A DNA stretch of 6,107 nt from Nitrosomonadales bacterium (GTDB taxonomy: Bacteria > Pseudomonadota > Gammaproteobacteria > Burkholderiales > SG8-41). Of the stretch, positions 5,438 through 6,107 are shown in pieces. The stretch spans positions 1-6,107 of the forward strand of contig VFLF01000260.1 of the NCBI GenBank assembly GCA_009885185.1, read 5' to 3'. A program made the position numbers and the translations under genes. The notes beneath the pieces are model-generated. The model was not told the origin of the DNA. It made no database searches and was given only the letters and a program-made list of their open reading frames with translations. How positions within the stretch are numbered: position 1 is the first letter of the stretch; each line of letters starts with the position of its first letter.

Positions 5438-6058
5438 ATGCTAAAAATCTGGGGCCGCAAGAATTCTATCAACGTACAAAAAGTGCTGTGGGCCTGCGGC
5501 GAGCTGAACCTGCCGTTCGAGCGCATCGACGCCGGCATGGCATTCGGCGTGAACAACACGCCTGAATACAAGGCGATGAATCCCAACGGCCTCGTGCCGC
5601 TCATCAACGACGACGGGTTCCTGTTGTGGGAGTCGCACGCGATTGTGCGCTACCTCGCGCGCAAGCACGGCGTGGGTACGCTGTGCCCCGCCGACGCGCA
5701 GGCCGCCGCCGATGCCGACCGCTGGATGGAATGGTTCAGCACGACGCTGTGGATCAATCTGCGCCCGGTGTTCTGGGATCTGGTGCGCACGCCGCCTGAA
5801 AAGCGCGACATGCCGCTGGTGGAATCCAGTCTGAAATCACTCACCGCGAATTTTCAGATGGTAGATGCGTGGCTCGCCCATCGCGAGTACATGGCAGGCA
5901 AGTCGTTCAGCATGGGCGACATTCCGATGGGTGTGTCGGCGTTCCGCTGGTACAACATGGATATCACGCGGCCCGCGCTGAAAAATCTCGACGCATGGTA
6001 TGCGCGGCTGTGTACTCGGCCTGCATTCCAGCAGCACGCCATGCTGGCGCTTACATAA
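5438..6058 (+). CDS. Glutathione S-transferase family protein
   Basis: This 206-residue protein has normal length for a cytosolic GST and no signal peptide. The N-terminal thioredoxin-like domain (about 1-80) opens with LKIWGRKNSINVQKVLW; S10 is at the place of the glutathione-activating residue. The conserved VP with the cis-proline is V53-P54 (NPNGLVPLI), and the E65-S66 pair that grips the glutathione glutamyl group is in LLWESHAIVRYLARK. The helical C-terminal domain (about 88-200) carries the N-capping box SMGD (158-161). Such enzymes conjugate glutathione to electrophiles or reduce and dehalogenate substrates; bacterial copies often accompany aromatic degradation genes (BphK, LigE/LigF are examples). 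It starts 16 nt after Bug copy 3 and is almost certainly co-transcribed with it. Family call is secure; substrate unknown. Confidence 0.94.
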   Translation: MLKIWGRKNSINVQKVLWACGELNLPFERIDAGMAFGVNNTPEYKAMNPNGLVPLINDDGFLLWESHAIVRYLARKHGVGTLCPADAQAAADADRWMEWFSTTLWINLRPVFWDLVRTPPEKRDMPLVESSLKSLTANFQMVDAWLAHREYMAGKSFSMGDIPMGVSAFRWYNMDITRPALKNLDAWYARLCTRPAFQQHAMLALT

Positions 6059-6107
6059 ATTATTCAATAAAAACAAAAACTTACATATGAACGCCGCTGG
6101 AGCACCA

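Noticed and set aside
4960..5607. Minus-strand open frame (215 codons) across the Bug copy 3/GST junction
   Set aside because: It is antisense to two recognised genes and has no domain or plausible start context.
6087..6107. ATG followed by seven open codons at the right edge (MNAAGAP), after an AT-rich stretch at 6056-6086
   Set aside because: It is too short to identify and has no Shine-Dalgarno sequence. It may be the start of a next gene, but the window does not show it. The AT-rich stretch has no hairpin and no convincing promoter boxes.

Overview
The window is GC-rich, gene-dense DNA. It looks like a betaproteobacterium, most likely Burkholderiales. The main reason is three paralogous Bug-type (TctC-like) periplasmic solute-binding proteins in 6 kb, an expansion typical of that order. 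They sit beside a ring-cleavage dioxygenase, a molybdenum hydroxylase subunit and a glutathione S-transferase. The assignment is by gene content only; no marker gene or RNA gene is present.

Layout. (1) Positions 1-822, plus strand: the C-terminal part of a xanthine dehydrogenase-family molybdopterin-binding subunit, cut by the window edge. (2) Positions 4202 down to 824, minus strand: a four-gene run reading extradiol dioxygenase, Bug protein, second Bug protein, then a small NTF2/SnoaL-fold protein. The first two overlap by 4 nt (ATGA) and the later gaps are 53 and 36 nt, so one transcript is likely. Its last stop codon lies 1 nt from the convergent molybdenum-enzyme stop. (3) Positions 4203-4470: a divergent intergenic region with a long perfect inverted repeat made of two ATTCCC-N8-GGGAAT units, plus a G-rich tract that fits a G-quadruplex pattern. 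(4) Positions 4471-6058, plus strand: a third Bug protein, then a glutathione S-transferase 16 nt downstream with a strong ribosome-binding site. (5) Positions 6059-6107: a short AT-rich tail with no supportable gene.

How the genes may work together (inference): the Bug proteins would capture organic acids or aromatic carboxylates in the periplasm. The molybdenum hydroxylase and the type I extradiol dioxygenase are oxidative enzymes of aromatic or N-heterocyclic breakdown. The glutathione S-transferase would handle reactive or halogenated intermediates. No TctA/TctB membrane permease, regulator, or electron-transfer subunits of the molybdenum enzyme are visible here. I see no defence system, integrase, transposase, CRISPR array or RNA gene. 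The most unusual items are non-coding: a perfect 13-bp hairpin just upstream of the coupled dioxygenase/Bug junction, and the paired repeat in the divergent promoter region.
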